Positions 34,085 through 43,807 of a stretch of DNA of 64,000 nucleotides are shown one piece after another (the stretch's first letter is position 1; the number at the start of each line of letters is the position of its first letter). A program made the translations under genes and the position numbers. The notes beneath the pieces were generated by a model. That model was not told the DNA's origin. It worked only from the letters and a program-made list of their open reading frames with translations, and searched no databases. The stretch comes from Emydura subglobosa (Eukaryota; Chordata; Testudines; Chelidae). The DNA lies in assembly GCA_007922225.1 (NCBI GenBank), contig ML679946.1, positions 92,797,313-92,861,312 on the forward strand, in the 5' to 3' direction.

Positions 34085-35435
34085 CTGTAGAAGTTTCCCT
34101 GTAGAGGGCAGCGCCGGGGACTCTCCCTCTGAGTCAATCTCAGAGGGAGGCCACCCTGCCCAGTGCCTACGGGTTTGGGGAGCCCGAATCAAGGGGCCAC
34201 CTCCGGCCCTCAGTAGGGTGAGCCTGGGTTCAGGTCGCCCCTTTGGTTTTGGGGAATAGTCTCTCGGCCCACGGGCACGCTGTCAGTCTAGGGTCCGGCC
34301 TGCTGTCAGGGACGGGCCAGCAGCGGGAAATAGCCTCAAACCCTCAGACCAGGCGAGGAAGCAGGCTCTTGCCTAGCCCTCGGGAGGGCTGGTAGGCAAA
34401 CCCAGGTAGGCTCGAGCCCTTGGTCGGGCGAGCAGCAGTCTAAGGCCTGGCCCTTTGACAGGGCAGGGCCGAGGGACAGCAGTCTCTAGTCCTTAGCCGG
34501 GGAAGTCAGGAGTCTATGGCCTGTCGGTCTGGGAAGGCCGGCAGAAGCACACACAGATGCTCAAGCCCTTAACAGGGTGAGCAGTAGTCTGTGGCCTGGC
34601 CCTTAGGCAGGACAGGACAGGCAGTAAGGGACAGGTTCCGGCACTAGCTGGTATCCACCCTAGGTCAGGGTGAGGGGAGGGGGACACAGGCCCACCCATC
34701 TCCATTGTGTCCCAGCCCAGGACCTGGTCAGTGATGGGGTGTCCCGTCACTGGGTTGGCGGGGCTCCAGCTGAAACGCGTTGACTCACTGTGAGCCGCAG
34801 CTCAGCCGCAGCATAGTCGGCTTTCCTGGGCTCCTTCCTCCTGCCCTCTGTTTAAAGTACCTAGGCTTCGTTGCCTTCCTCTGGGTTGCTGGGTTCAAGG
34901 GCGTGCGGGAGTCCCACGAATCCTTCCCCGTCAACCAGCAGCAGCTCCATAAACTGCTCAGGGTCCTCTGCAGAGGGCAGTTCCTCCAAGTCCTCTGGCC
35001 CCCAGGCAGTGGGTAGCACCGGCAAGTTCTCCGGGTTCCAGGCAGTGGGCAGCACCAGCAGGTTCTCAGGATCCCCGGCAGCGGGCAGCTCGGGCAGGCC
35101 TTCCTCCAGGTCTGACGGCAGCTCAGGCAGGCCTTCCTCTGGGTCCCAGGCAGCAGGCAGCTCCTCCGGTTCGGCAGGTCCCTACGTGGTGGGTAGGTTC
35201 AGCAGCTTCTCCTCTGCATAGGCCTCTGGTACCCGCCTAGGCTTGAGCCCCAAGGGAGAGATGTCCTTCTCCATTGGCCGCCGGGGCCTGACTGAGCTAG
35301 CAGGCCTGGGTTTTAAAGGCCTGGCCCCACCCACCTGCTTCCAGTCAGGTGGTGTCCTTTTGGGCTCAAACCCCCAGGGTGGGCTTGGCTTTCCCTCTGC
35401 GTCAATCTCAGAAGGAGGCCACCCCTCCTGGCTAC
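34085..35435 (-). mobile_element. GC-rich element of unknown family, copy A
   Basis: A sharp block of GC-rich sequence in AT-rich surroundings. The minus strand is homologous in order to 50880-52015 (plus): a peptide-repeat segment, then a 'ggaggaaggagcccagg' / 'cgactatgctgcggctgagc' block, a 'ctgggctgggacacaatgga' / 'gggcctgtgtccccctcccc' block, and a run of 'agactactgctcaccc'-type repeats. Near-identical segments of about 35 bp lie at both ends (34122-34158 and 35391-35427) in direct orientation, as in LTRs or in the start of a second tandem unit. A TATA-like 'ccttTAAAa' occurs near 35316 in the minus direction. Confidence 0.6.
34861..35210 (-). pseudogene. Acidic Leu/Pro repeat coding remnant, copy A
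   Basis: The minus strand reads through about 13-residue repeats of the form W-x-P-E-(D/N)-L-x-x-L-P, for example 'LPTAWNPENLPVLPTAW' and 'GPEDLEELPSAEDPEQFMELL'. The same 'DLEELP....PE.F..LL' stretch is encoded on the plus strand at 51427-51486. I know no domain with this pattern. The frame has stops further upstream (35187 on), so it is broken or only partly coding. A serine-rich plus-strand frame over the same bases (34871-35221) is its shadow. Confidence 0.5.
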
Positions 35436-36323
35436 GTGGCCAAATTTAGTTCATTGGAGCAATTGGCTTGAGGGACTGACATGCTGTATGGTAGATTTCA
35501 TACCAATATCCTTCCTGCAAGGCAGAATAAAATGCTCCAAAATAGTTATTAGATTTCAGGTGAAATCTAAAATCTGGAAATTTGCAATTTATTGAGGGGA
35601 AATAATAGTGCTGAAATCCTACCGGCCTCAGATTTACGCATTGTCACACTACCAGAACTGCCATAATAAAGCTGTCAGTGGGACAATGGAAGGGAATTAA
35701 ATCCCCCTTCTTCACTAGCAATGTGAAACAAAAGATTAAAATTGTGATCAAGTGTCCTCATAGCAGGAGATGCAGCTACCAATGAATTGGAATGTTTTAT
35801 ACCACCTGTCAGTTCTTTACGGCTTTTGTGGAAAAGTCATGCAGCACCACATGCCAATGGATGATAAATATAAAGACTGCTTCACTTGTACCTGTGCTTG
35901 CTTCCTAGCATGGGCATTTGGGTTTGAAACAATAATTGCCATTAGAAACAAATGTCCTGGTCATGATCTGTCAGCAAAAGGGTTAGTATCCGGAGCAGAT
36001 AGAGCAATAAACCTAAATTTGGATCACTTCCCATACAGCACCTTCCTTAGCACTGTTAATGTAGGAATGCTGAAAAACTAGACTGAAGAAGGGCTGTGGT
36101 AAAGTTTGCTTGCTAGGCTGTCCAAATAATGATAACAGAACTAATTAACCACTTGGAGATATTAATGGAATGACAGAATTCAAGAGCAAGTGAAGGTCAT
36201 GCCCCCGGAAGACAAATAATAACTGAGGGGTGTTAATGGCCCACTTCACCTTGAATGGTCTCCTGAAATATGTGCTAACCACTTACCTGAACAATCTGTT
36301 CCTCCTTGTATTTAGCTGTGACC
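35436..36323. other. No gene or clear repeat seen
   Basis: Low-repeat sequence. The 103-codon plus frame 35770-36081 is cysteine- and histidine-containing but matches no zinc-binding spacing that I recognise. Confidence 0.4.
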
Positions 36324-36331
36324 CTCTGAGG

Positions 36332-36642
36332 TAGAGTGACCAGATCACAACAGTAAAATATCAGGACACATGGAGGCGGGTGGTAGGGTGACCTGGAGCT
36401 CCCAGCTGCCATGGGGGAGAGAGGTTGGGGGGAATCTGGAGCTCCCTGCCTCTTTGGGGGCTCAGAGCTGCAGAGCCTCCTGCAGTACCTGTGAGGTCTA
36501 AGTCCCCCCATGGTGGCTAGGAACTGAATTTTTACTTGAATATCAGGACAAATGGCATCCTGATCTTACATCGATAGGAACGCAGGACAAAGGGTTAAAT
36601 ATCGGGACAGTTCCGATTTTATCGGGACGTCTGGTCACCCTA
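36332..36642. mobile_element. hAT-like MITE, 311 bp, exact 8-bp duplication
   Basis: The ends TAGAGTGACCAGAT and 'gtctggtcaccctA' belong to the same TIR family as 2511-2634. The octamer ctctgagg is exact on both sides (36324-36331, 36643-36650). The interior adds GC-rich sequence absent from the short copy, including an internal 'tagggtgacc' near 36384. Confidence 0.92.
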
Positions 36643-36648
36643 CTCTGA

Positions 36649-36981
36649 GGGCAGGTCTACGCTTACAACGGCCCAATTGTGCTAATACAGTTGTGCCACT
36701 GTAAGTGTGCTCGTGTAGCTGCATTATGCCGAGGGGAGAGAGCTCTCCAGTTGACATCATAAAACCAACTCAATGAGTGGCAGTAGCTATGAGTAGCTAT
36801 GAGCAATGAGTAGCTATGAGTAGCTATGAGCAATGAGTGGCAGTGGGAGAGCGTCTCCTGTCAACATAGTGCTGTGCATGAGAGCACTTATGCCGGCCAA
36901 ATTTATGTCATCCAGGGGTGTGTTTTTCACATCCCTGAGTGACAAAATTTGGCTGACATAAGTGGTAATGTAGATGTGGCC
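36649..36981. mobile_element. TIR element, 333 bp, three-base duplication, hairpin
   Basis: The ends GGGCAGGTCTACGC and 'gtagatgtggcc', flanked by TGA (36646-36648) and TAA (36982-36984). It is homologous over its length to 22212-22470 and has the same right-side hairpin (36895-36965). It contains a perfect 27-bp tandem duplication (36784-36837). The hAT at 36332 was inserted across its left boundary. Confidence 0.8.
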
Positions 36982-36984
36982 TAA

Positions 36985-37157
36985 GTGAAGACATTCCTAT
37001 GTTGATGGGAGAGAGCTGGTTAATCCATCTACACGAGAGGCGGTAGCACTGTCTACACAGGGGGTTAAAGTCGGTATAACTGTTGCTCAGGGGTGTGGAT
37101 TTTCACACCTGAGTGATGTCGTTATGCCAACATAGGTCTGTAGTGTAGACCTGGCCT
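36985..37157. mobile_element. TIR element fragment, right half with hairpin
   Basis: The right end 'gtagtgtagacctggcc' is followed by TGA. A strong stem lies at 37070-37131 ('ctcaggggtgtg' against 'cacacctgag', extended by 'ggtataac' / 'gttatgcc'). The left terminus is not recognisable. Confidence 0.65.
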
Positions 37158-37164
37158 GAGTACA

Positions 37165-37272
37165 TTTCCAAGAACTGAAGAAGAGCTCTACGTAAGCTCA
37201 ATAGTTTGACTTTCACCAACAGAAGTAGGTTCAGTAAAAGATATTACCTCACCCACCTTGTCTCTCTAAAAT
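37165..37272 (-). mobile_element. Fold-back element ('gagacaaggtg') half copy
   Basis: 'ttcaccaacagaagtaggtt' then 'attacctcacccaccttgtc' matches one half of 54105-54289. Confidence 0.7.
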
Positions 37273-37885
37273 ACACTGAGATTTTTTAAAACCACTTAGG
37301 AGATCGAGATACACCACTCCCATTAATTTCAATGGGCATTGTGTGTCTGAATCCACTAGGATTTTGAAAATTTGAAAGTCTAACTGCACAAATAGAACTT
37401 TTAAAGATTGTGTTCCAAGAATATTTTATTTATTACTTGTTTGCAGTAGGCACCCACAGTGTGCTAGAATGTTCCCTGCCCTCTGAATTCACAATCTAAG
37501 CGCAGAGAGGAAAACCGGTCAGGGAAGAGGAAAGATGCAATGGATTTTCTATACAAGATAGATTCAGTGTGTAGCCTTTCATCTGATGAGCATAATAAAG
37601 GTAACATCTGAAAATTGACATGTGAAAGTAAAGGTAATTTATGCTTAAAAAGAGAACGTATCTAGTTCCTGAAATAATAAATCAAGTCTTTCCCCACTGG
37701 TTTGCTTTATGCCAAAGGTTGTTTGCTTCTGTTTGTTGGCAGAGATGTCTTGAGACAGCTAATTAGTGCATCTCAGTAGGAGCTTTGCCACTAAGTTCAT
37801 TGCAAGCATGAATGGGCCATATATGTAACCAGTGAACCAGGAAGAATATGCTCCTGTAAAGATATGCATCGGTGAAATACAATAC
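37273..37885. repeat. Repeat 'B' scrap in otherwise unassigned sequence
   Basis: 37425-37515 has 'cagtgtgctagaatgttccc' and 'aattcacaatctaag', reduced forms of the repeat B motif. The rest is unassigned. Confidence 0.45.
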
Positions 37886-37889
37886 AGAA

Positions 37890-38150
37890 CTGGGAGTTTG
37901 CAGTCCGTTTGAACTGCTCAGGAAATGTGTGTTCTAATCCCAGCTCTGCCACTGACTGTCTTTGTGACCTTGGTCAAGTTACCTCAACTCCCTGCTCCTC
38001 TCTTTTTCCTTCCATTCTTCATCTGTCTTATCTGTGTAGATTGTAAGCTCTTCAGGATTCTCTCTTACTATGCATTTGTACAGCACCTGGCATAATGGAG
38101 CCCCAGGTATGGCTGGAACAGCTTTGCCATTTCACTTTGAATTACTTGTT
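37890..38150 (+). repeat. MIR-type SINE with L2-like tail
   Basis: 'gttctaatcccagctctgcc', 'tttgtgaccttggtcaagtt', then 'agattgtaagctcttcagga' and 'tttgtacagcacctggcata' give head, core and tail in order. Confidence 0.8.
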
Positions 38151-38704
38151 GTATGGGTTACTTTAAATTTGTCCTTGCAGGAACACGAATGTTAAATATT
38201 TGACTATCTCCCATTTTAAAGTGATAGAAGCTTCTAGGTTCAGAGCAAGGAATTGGCTTATCCAAAATAAGAACTATCCTGGGCCTTCACTCATCCTTGA
38301 AACTGATCCCAAACCTTTCTGGGAGGGGAAGGGTTCAGTAAGTCTGTCTTCTTGCAAAGGCTCTGATGCAGCCACTACTTCGTTTGTCTCCAGGCTGATA
38401 TTTTTTGGACTGATTTAAAAGAATTTTTTCCATTGATTTCAATAGGCTGTGGATCAGACCCTTTCCTAAACAAATCTATATATATAAAATAAAAAATCTT
38501 ACCCCTTCTCTCTACCTACTCTTGATCCCTTTTAAAAAACTTGAATCAATCCTTTGCTAAGGATTAAACAGGTTTGGTTCGTTCCTTTTAATCATTATTC
38601 TTGGGCCCCAGTCCATCTAGGTTTTAGTCAGGTTCAGAAGAAGTACTGAAATACCATGAGAAAAGTTGTTCTTGAAATATTTCAAGACAGATCACAAGAA
38701 GGAG
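38151..38704. other. No gene or clear repeat seen
   Basis: The 72-codon frame 38200-38418 is unsupported. Confidence 0.4.
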
Positions 38705-38845
38705 GAACTTGACCTGAAGAGGAGCTCTGTGTAAGCTCTAAAACTCATCTCTTTCACCAACAGCAGATGATCCAATAAAAGATAGTACCTCACCCACCTT
38801 CTCTCAAATATCCTGGGACCGACACAGCTACAACAACACTGCAAG
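38705..38845 (-). mobile_element. Fold-back element ('gagacaaggtg') half copy
   Basis: 'gaagaggagctctgtgtaag', 'ccaataaaagatagtacctc', then 'cctgggaccgacacagctac' follow the family order. Confidence 0.7.
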
Positions 38846-38893
38846 CAACTTATTTTTATCACCTTTTTTAACTTTCAGGGTAAACATGAACTT

Positions 38894-39259
38894 TCACATG
38901 GGTGATTGCTGTGGTTTGAACCAACATCTGACTACCTTACCAGTAGGTGTTCGGACGTATGATACTTGAAGATGAAATAATGCTGCCCAGTCACTCCACC
39001 CACATGTGTATGGGTTTTGAAAAACAGCTTCAGTGAAGTAAACAAAATAGGTTTGTATATCTTCAGTCTCCTCCCACATACAGCTATCAGATAAAAAAGG
39101 GGCAACTGTCATTGATTCAAGTAAGCAGTGATTTAATGGCGCTCGATAATAATACCTCTGTGGTACCATGATTCCCATTAGAATCTGGATATGCTGTGCC
39201 TTCTCCAAGAAAATAATTAAAATATGATCACTTGATGTTGCAGTGTAAACAGCCCCCAT
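38894..39259 (-). other. Open frame of 121 codons, unrecognised
   Basis: An uninterrupted minus-strand frame with fairly protein-like composition (several W, Y and C residues, for example 'SDWAALFHLQVSYV'). I recognise no domain, signal peptide or clear membrane segment. It lies in sequence without recognised repeats. It could be chance, an old transposon or retroviral scrap, or an exon; nothing visible decides among these. Confidence 0.15.
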
Positions 39260-39890
39260 CTGCCACTCTGGATTGTAGGATCACTCAGCCCAGAAAACAG
39301 GAGAAAGGGCTTCTGTGGATGTCAGTGATTGTTTCTTGCCACACAACTCAGCATCTTCTGGTGTTAGTTAAGAGTTTCTCCTGTTTAACAGGGAGTATGG
39401 AGTTGATGGAGAGGTCAAAGAAAAAGACCATGTTGAATTCTGCCAAACAGGAAAAAGATGGTTAGGGTTGTATTTCTCTTTGCTTTAAAATTAGTCTCCT
39501 ACAGATGTGCACTAGTCCCTCATAAATTACTCTGTATCTTTAAAAAAACAAAAAAAACAAAACCCAAATCCTGGAATCTGTCACTGATGCTCACAGCTGG
39601 TAATAGAAATGGTGCTGTATCCAAAGCCCAGTGAAATCAGCTAGAATCTTTCCATTGACTTCAATGGGCTCTGGATCAGTCCCAGAAAGAGCTGGAAAGC
39701 CTACCGCTTCTACATATGTCTTAATGCAAATAGCAATTTACATGTGCCACATGGCGAGACTTGAAATGCCAAATTACTGGTTTCTAAATAATACAACACA
39801 GAGGAGATTTAGTTTCTGTTTGCTAACTTACTAGACATTGAAATGGTTCACCAATCTCAGTTATTGCTGCAGTCTTCTGTAGTAATAGAA
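39260..39890. other. No gene or clear repeat seen
   Basis: Nothing identified apart from an A-rich tract near 39545. Confidence 0.4.
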
Positions 39891-39894
39891 GATA

Positions 39895-39970
39895 TTCTGT
39901 CGTGGCATGGGAATGGACTATCTGACCTGATAACTCTTTCCCAGCACTAACTTCTAGATTCCGTGACATC
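39895..39970 (+). mobile_element. CR1 LINE 3' scrap
   Basis: 'gaatggactatctgacctga' followed by 'cagcactaacttctagattc' resembles the last CR1 block. Confidence 0.5.
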
Positions 39971-40204
39971 AGAAAACACTGCTTCCAGATGATAACTGGG
40001 TATGATAGATCATTTTAAAAAATAAATAAAAGGGGACTGTATACAAATGTAATCATATGTGCTTAACTATTGCCTGGAATAGACGTGTTTTCTTGAATGG
40101 CAACTTATTGGAGAATCTTTGAAGTACAGTAGAAGACTGATATAAAATTGCAGGTTGAGATCAAATTCCATGAGTTTGTACCATCCAATAGGTGCTTAAA
40201 ACCT

Positions 40205-40305
40205 TTTACAGATGGGGAAAGTGAAGTATAGAGAGGTCTATGACACCACACAGTGATCTATGACACAGCCAGGCACTGAACCCAAAGTTGCCAAGTCCCT
40301 GTCTA
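40205..40305 (-). repeat. MIR-type fragment, reverse
   Basis: 'cagatggggaaagtgaagta' then 'cagccaggcactgaacccaa' is a reversed MIR-like core and B-box side. Confidence 0.55.
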
Positions 40306-40379
40306 TTGACATGACCCCAAGATCATTTTTCCTCCAGAAGGAGTCTAGTTTCCAAAAAATGTCAATATTGTCGTATTTT

Positions 40380-40870
40380 AAAGCTGGTCAGGAATTTTCT
40401 ATCAAAATGATTTTCCAACAGAAAAGGCAGCTTCTGCACAATCTAAATTTTTCCTAGAAAAAAATTGATTTTTCTGAAAAAAGTCAATATTCCACTGGGG
40501 AAAATTAAAAATGAAATACTTTGTATAATTTGAATCAGAATATTTAGTTTGAACCTGAATTTATTTGAACTGTCCTGAAGTGTTTGGGATCAAATCAGTT
40601 CAACAAGACATCAAAGTGAATTTCCTATCAGTGTATTGCCTTATGGGAGTTGTAGTTTGTGCCCCATTCCTTCCTATTGGCCAAGCTCCCTGAAGGATTA
40701 CATCTCCAAAATGCAATGGAAATTTCCCTCTGGCTGGTCTGCATGGTGCATCATAGGAGATACAGGACTCTAAGTACTTTTCACATTTGCTTTCTGGTTA
40801 CCCTAGCGGAAGAAGTTCCAGTCCCAACAAACTGTGAAGGCCCATAGCTGGGTCCTTGAAAGCTGGGATC
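40380..40870. repeat. Probable interspersed repeat, two parts (weak)
   Basis: 40380-40510 is the 'tttttctgaaaaaa' type seen near 33.8 and 52.8 kb. 40640-40850 has paired 'atgggagttgtagt' and 'atcataggagatacag' sequence typical of a repeat I recall but cannot name. Confidence 0.35.
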
Positions 40871-41222
40871 AGCTGAGCTTGGGGGAGGGAGATGCGGAAG
40901 CTTGCCATATGTGTAAATTGTTCTCTTAACTAAAGCCTAAGGGTTGGTCTATGCTGAATATACACTGTGTTGTAACCCTTACATCTCTCTCTTAAAATCA
41001 TAGCATAGCTTCCAATTGGCAGGCTGCCACTGCTCTTCCTGGCTCACAGACCTTGCTGAGTGGGTAACAACTTCCACCTCTCTGCCAAGGCAATTGGCCC
41101 AGCTAGCCTCAGAATTTAACATGGGATCAAAAGTAGTGATGAAACAATGCAATTTCTTGTAACTAAAAATGACAGCCTCTCTTCATATAGATGAACAAAA
41201 CTTTAAAAGACCACTTTTTAAA

Positions 41223-41224
<2 letters not shown>
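40871..41224. other. No gene or clear repeat seen
   Basis: Spacer before the GT microsatellite. Confidence 0.4.
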
Positions 41225-41271
<47 letters not shown>

Positions 41272-41281
41272 NNNNNNNNNN

Positions 41282-41328
<47 letters not shown>
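41225..41328. repeat. (GT)n microsatellite with assembly gap
   Basis: A GT run on both sides of ten N (41272-41281). True length is unknown. The frames crossing it on both strands are low-complexity artefacts. Confidence 0.97.
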
Positions 41329-41331
<3 letters not shown>

Positions 41332-41469
41332 GTCTGGTATCTATTATTGATGGACAGGCATTTCTGTAAGTATTTATGATCACAGATTTGGACTCTGGGT
41401 CCCACATTGCTGTGGCCAAAGATTAATGCAGTCCTATTGGAAGCCCAGATAGCCAAACTGACAAAAATG

Positions 41470-42250
41470 TCTCCTTCCACCTTTAACTACCTGAAGGTAG
41501 CACTTCATCCAATCAGACACACATCTGGTCATGATGATCCGAACGTTCATAACCTACAGACCTGATTATTGCAATTACTATCTAGGACTGAAGCTACACA
41601 CCTTGAAAAATCTCCAGCTGGTACAAAATACAGGAGGTCATCTTCTTACCAGCCAGGCTGATCTCTAGTACTTACATGGCCCTCCTCCCCTTACCATAAT
41701 ATCTGAGCACAGTCTTTAATATATTTACCCCTTGTGAGATAGGAAAGAGCTCTTGTCCTATCTCACAGATGGGGAACAGAGGCACGGAGAGACTATGGGA
41801 ATGGGCCAGGGTCATACAAGAGTTCTCTGACAAAGCAGGGAATTGAACCCCTGTCTCCTAAACTCAGGTTAGTATCCTAACCACTGGCTCATTCTTCTGC
41901 CTAATCCTCATGAGCTCATCACCCTCCTGCTATGGTCTCTGAAATGCCTTCCCATTGTATACAGAGAACACTACGAGGTCTCTGTCCTAATATTCAAAGA
42001 TCGCCATGGCATTGGCTCTACCCACCAAGTTACTATCCGTGACCATAACCTCCCACAGCAGCTACACTTTACTGGAACAACTAAACTTCTGACCAACAGA
42101 GTGGTCATGAGTGCAAAAGACAGTGCTTCCATGGGGACTGGTCCTGATCTATGGAATGCCTTCCCTCAAGAGGTAAGAAAGATCATAGGCCTCATCACAT
42201 GCAGAATTACATGAAAAACTCGTATATTTAGTTTGGCTTTCCCTCCAGAA
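41470..42250 (+). mobile_element. L2-type LINE fragment with nested MIR-like copy
   Basis: One frame reads 'RPDYCNYYLGLKL', then 'LKNLQLVQNTGGHLLT', the L2-clade reverse transcriptase C-terminal pattern (DYCN.L..GL...LQ.VQN.AARL). After the inserted MIR-like copy (41705-41905) the LINE resumes with 'LPIVYREHYEVSVLIFKDRH' and '...GPDLWNAFPQEVRKI'. Frameshifts and the lack of the catalytic palm make it inactive. Confidence 0.8.
41705..41905 (-). repeat. MIR-type SINE, reverse, inside the L2 copy
   Basis: 'cagatggggaacagaggcac', 'agggtcatacaagagttctc', 'gcagggaattgaacccctgt' and 'tatcctaaccactggctc' are the reverse of the core, B box and A box of a MIR-like SINE, in order. Confidence 0.75.
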
Positions 42251-42554
42251 GTTCTTTATAGCTACACCACACCCCCACCCACTCACTTATACACAGAAAC
42301 ATAAACAAGCAAAGAACCCTAAAAATTATTCAGGCTATTCCTCATACAGGCTGGGAAAGAAGAAAGAGAGAGACAGTTATTTTTATTTCTATTCTTAAAT
42401 TACTGGGAGGCACACTGATGCTTTAGCAATGAGGACCATATAAGCACCTAGATAGACAGAGATGAGATAGGAGATAATAAAAATACTGAGCCTTTAGGTA
42501 TTCAGAACTGCACACATATTAATTAATCCTTTCAATACGAAATGTATAGATACA
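42251..42554. other. No gene or clear repeat seen
   Basis: Short spacer between an L2 copy and a reversed MIR fragment. Confidence 0.4.
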
Positions 42555-42675
42555 TATTATCCCCATTTTTGCTGGTGGGGAAACTGAGACAGAGAGGCTA
42601 AACTATTTGACCTTTAACAAGTTGCAAAGTCAGTGTTAAAATCTGGTCATGACTGACGATCGGTCCTATACTCAT
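42555..42675 (-). repeat. MIR-type fragment, reverse
   Basis: 'ttatccccatttttgctggt', 'ggggaaactgagacagagag', then 'agttgcaaagtcagtg' match the reversed core. Confidence 0.65.
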
Positions 42676-42685
42676 TCCCCTAGAC

Positions 42686-43237
42686 CAGTGTTTCCAAAAG
42701 CATGGGGACTGCCCCTATGGGGGGGTGGGAGGTGAGGGTGCTCACTGCGCAGATTCCCTCCCCTCAATTTTTCTCCAGAGTCTCAGCTACCTTTTCTATT
42801 CTTTTCTTTTCAGGTTACTCTGTACCTATTATGGTTGTGGAAAAAATGTTTAAAACATTATTTAAATGTAAACAATACATATGTTTGCCTGACTTTGCAG
42901 AGAGTTTGAAATAATTGCTCTGAGGTTTCAACTCCCCCATTCATTTTAATTGGTGGCAACTCAAGTGAAAGCAAATGACCATGCTTTATATGTTAACTAT
43001 TTCATTAGTCAGCAAATAATAAATCAGGAAAGGAAGTATACTCTTATGAAAATCTACATCAATGTTTCTCAGATTGTAGGATGAAAATCAAAGAAATAGT
43101 GGGGAGGTATAGAAGGCAAGGCATATCAGTTAAGATGTGTAGGCTTTAACAACATCTGATGGGACTGGCCAGGGGAAGGAATTGTTATGACTGACTTTAT
43201 TTTCTGAATGGGGCTTTTAAAGATTTGGGAAATGTAG
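42686..43237. mobile_element. hAT-like element, 552 bp, exact 8-bp flanks
   Basis: Begins CAGTGTTTCC and ends 'gatttgggaaatgtag' (inverted match 11 of 16). The octamer ccctagac flanks it exactly (42678-42685, 43238-43245). The interior is AT-rich with no transposase. Confidence 0.65.
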
Positions 43238-43245
43238 CCCTAGAC

Positions 43246-43799
43246 CAGTGTTCTTCATTTCAAGGCCCGAGAGCCAGTGGCGGCTCCCATTGACCCTAAG
43301 TGCGGCTCCCTGACTAACTGTTTATATTCTAATTTATTTTATTTTTAACATTAGAATATGTACTGAGCCTATCAAAGTCCACCTTCCTTACACATCACAT
43401 CAACCATATGGTACGATGTGCGCCAATAAGTACATCTCAGTATATCCGTTATATAATAACAGTAATATTACCATAGCAGCCAATGTAGAACTCTGAGTGT
43501 TCAACTGTTTGTGTCGAATATTATTTTTTGGCCCCAGTGAGTTACTGGAAAGAAGGGATAGATTCTTAATTCCATTGAAGAGAAAACTGGAAAGTGAAAC
43601 AGGAGAAAAAGCAGATAAGAACATAACTGTGGATATTAATTAAACGAACAAAAGCAGATCTACAACAACTACAGAGAACGAGGCGGCTGGAGAAAGTAGC
43701 GGCCATGATAAGGCCATAAGGTTAATGTGCTGATGTGGCTCTTACACTGAAGGTTTTTTGCCAAAGTGGCCCCTGCTTGAAAAATAGTGAAGATCACTT
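43246..43799. mobile_element. hAT-like element, 554 bp, abutting the previous one
   Basis: The ends CAGTGTTCTTCATTTCAAG and 'cttgaaaaatagtgaagatc' are imperfect inverted repeats. Flanks are ccctagac (43238-43245) and ccctacac (43800-43807), 7 of 8. It has no similarity to its neighbour outside the first bases. The minus frame 43400-43624 inside it is unrecognised. Confidence 0.8.
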
Positions 43800-43807
43800 C
43801 CCTACAC

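Noticed and set aside
34871..35221. Serine-rich protein frame on the plus strand
   Set aside because: It is the shadow of the minus-strand Leu/Pro/Glu repeat in GC-rich sequence; only the minus-strand frame is shared with copy B.
35770..36081. A zinc-binding protein exon (Cys/His-containing frame)
   Set aside because: Cysteine spacing fits no zinc motif I know, and there is no supporting splice or start context.
41163..41480. Open frames of alternating Thr-His or Cys-Val across the GT repeat
   Set aside because: Pure dinucleotide repeat translation, interrupted by N.
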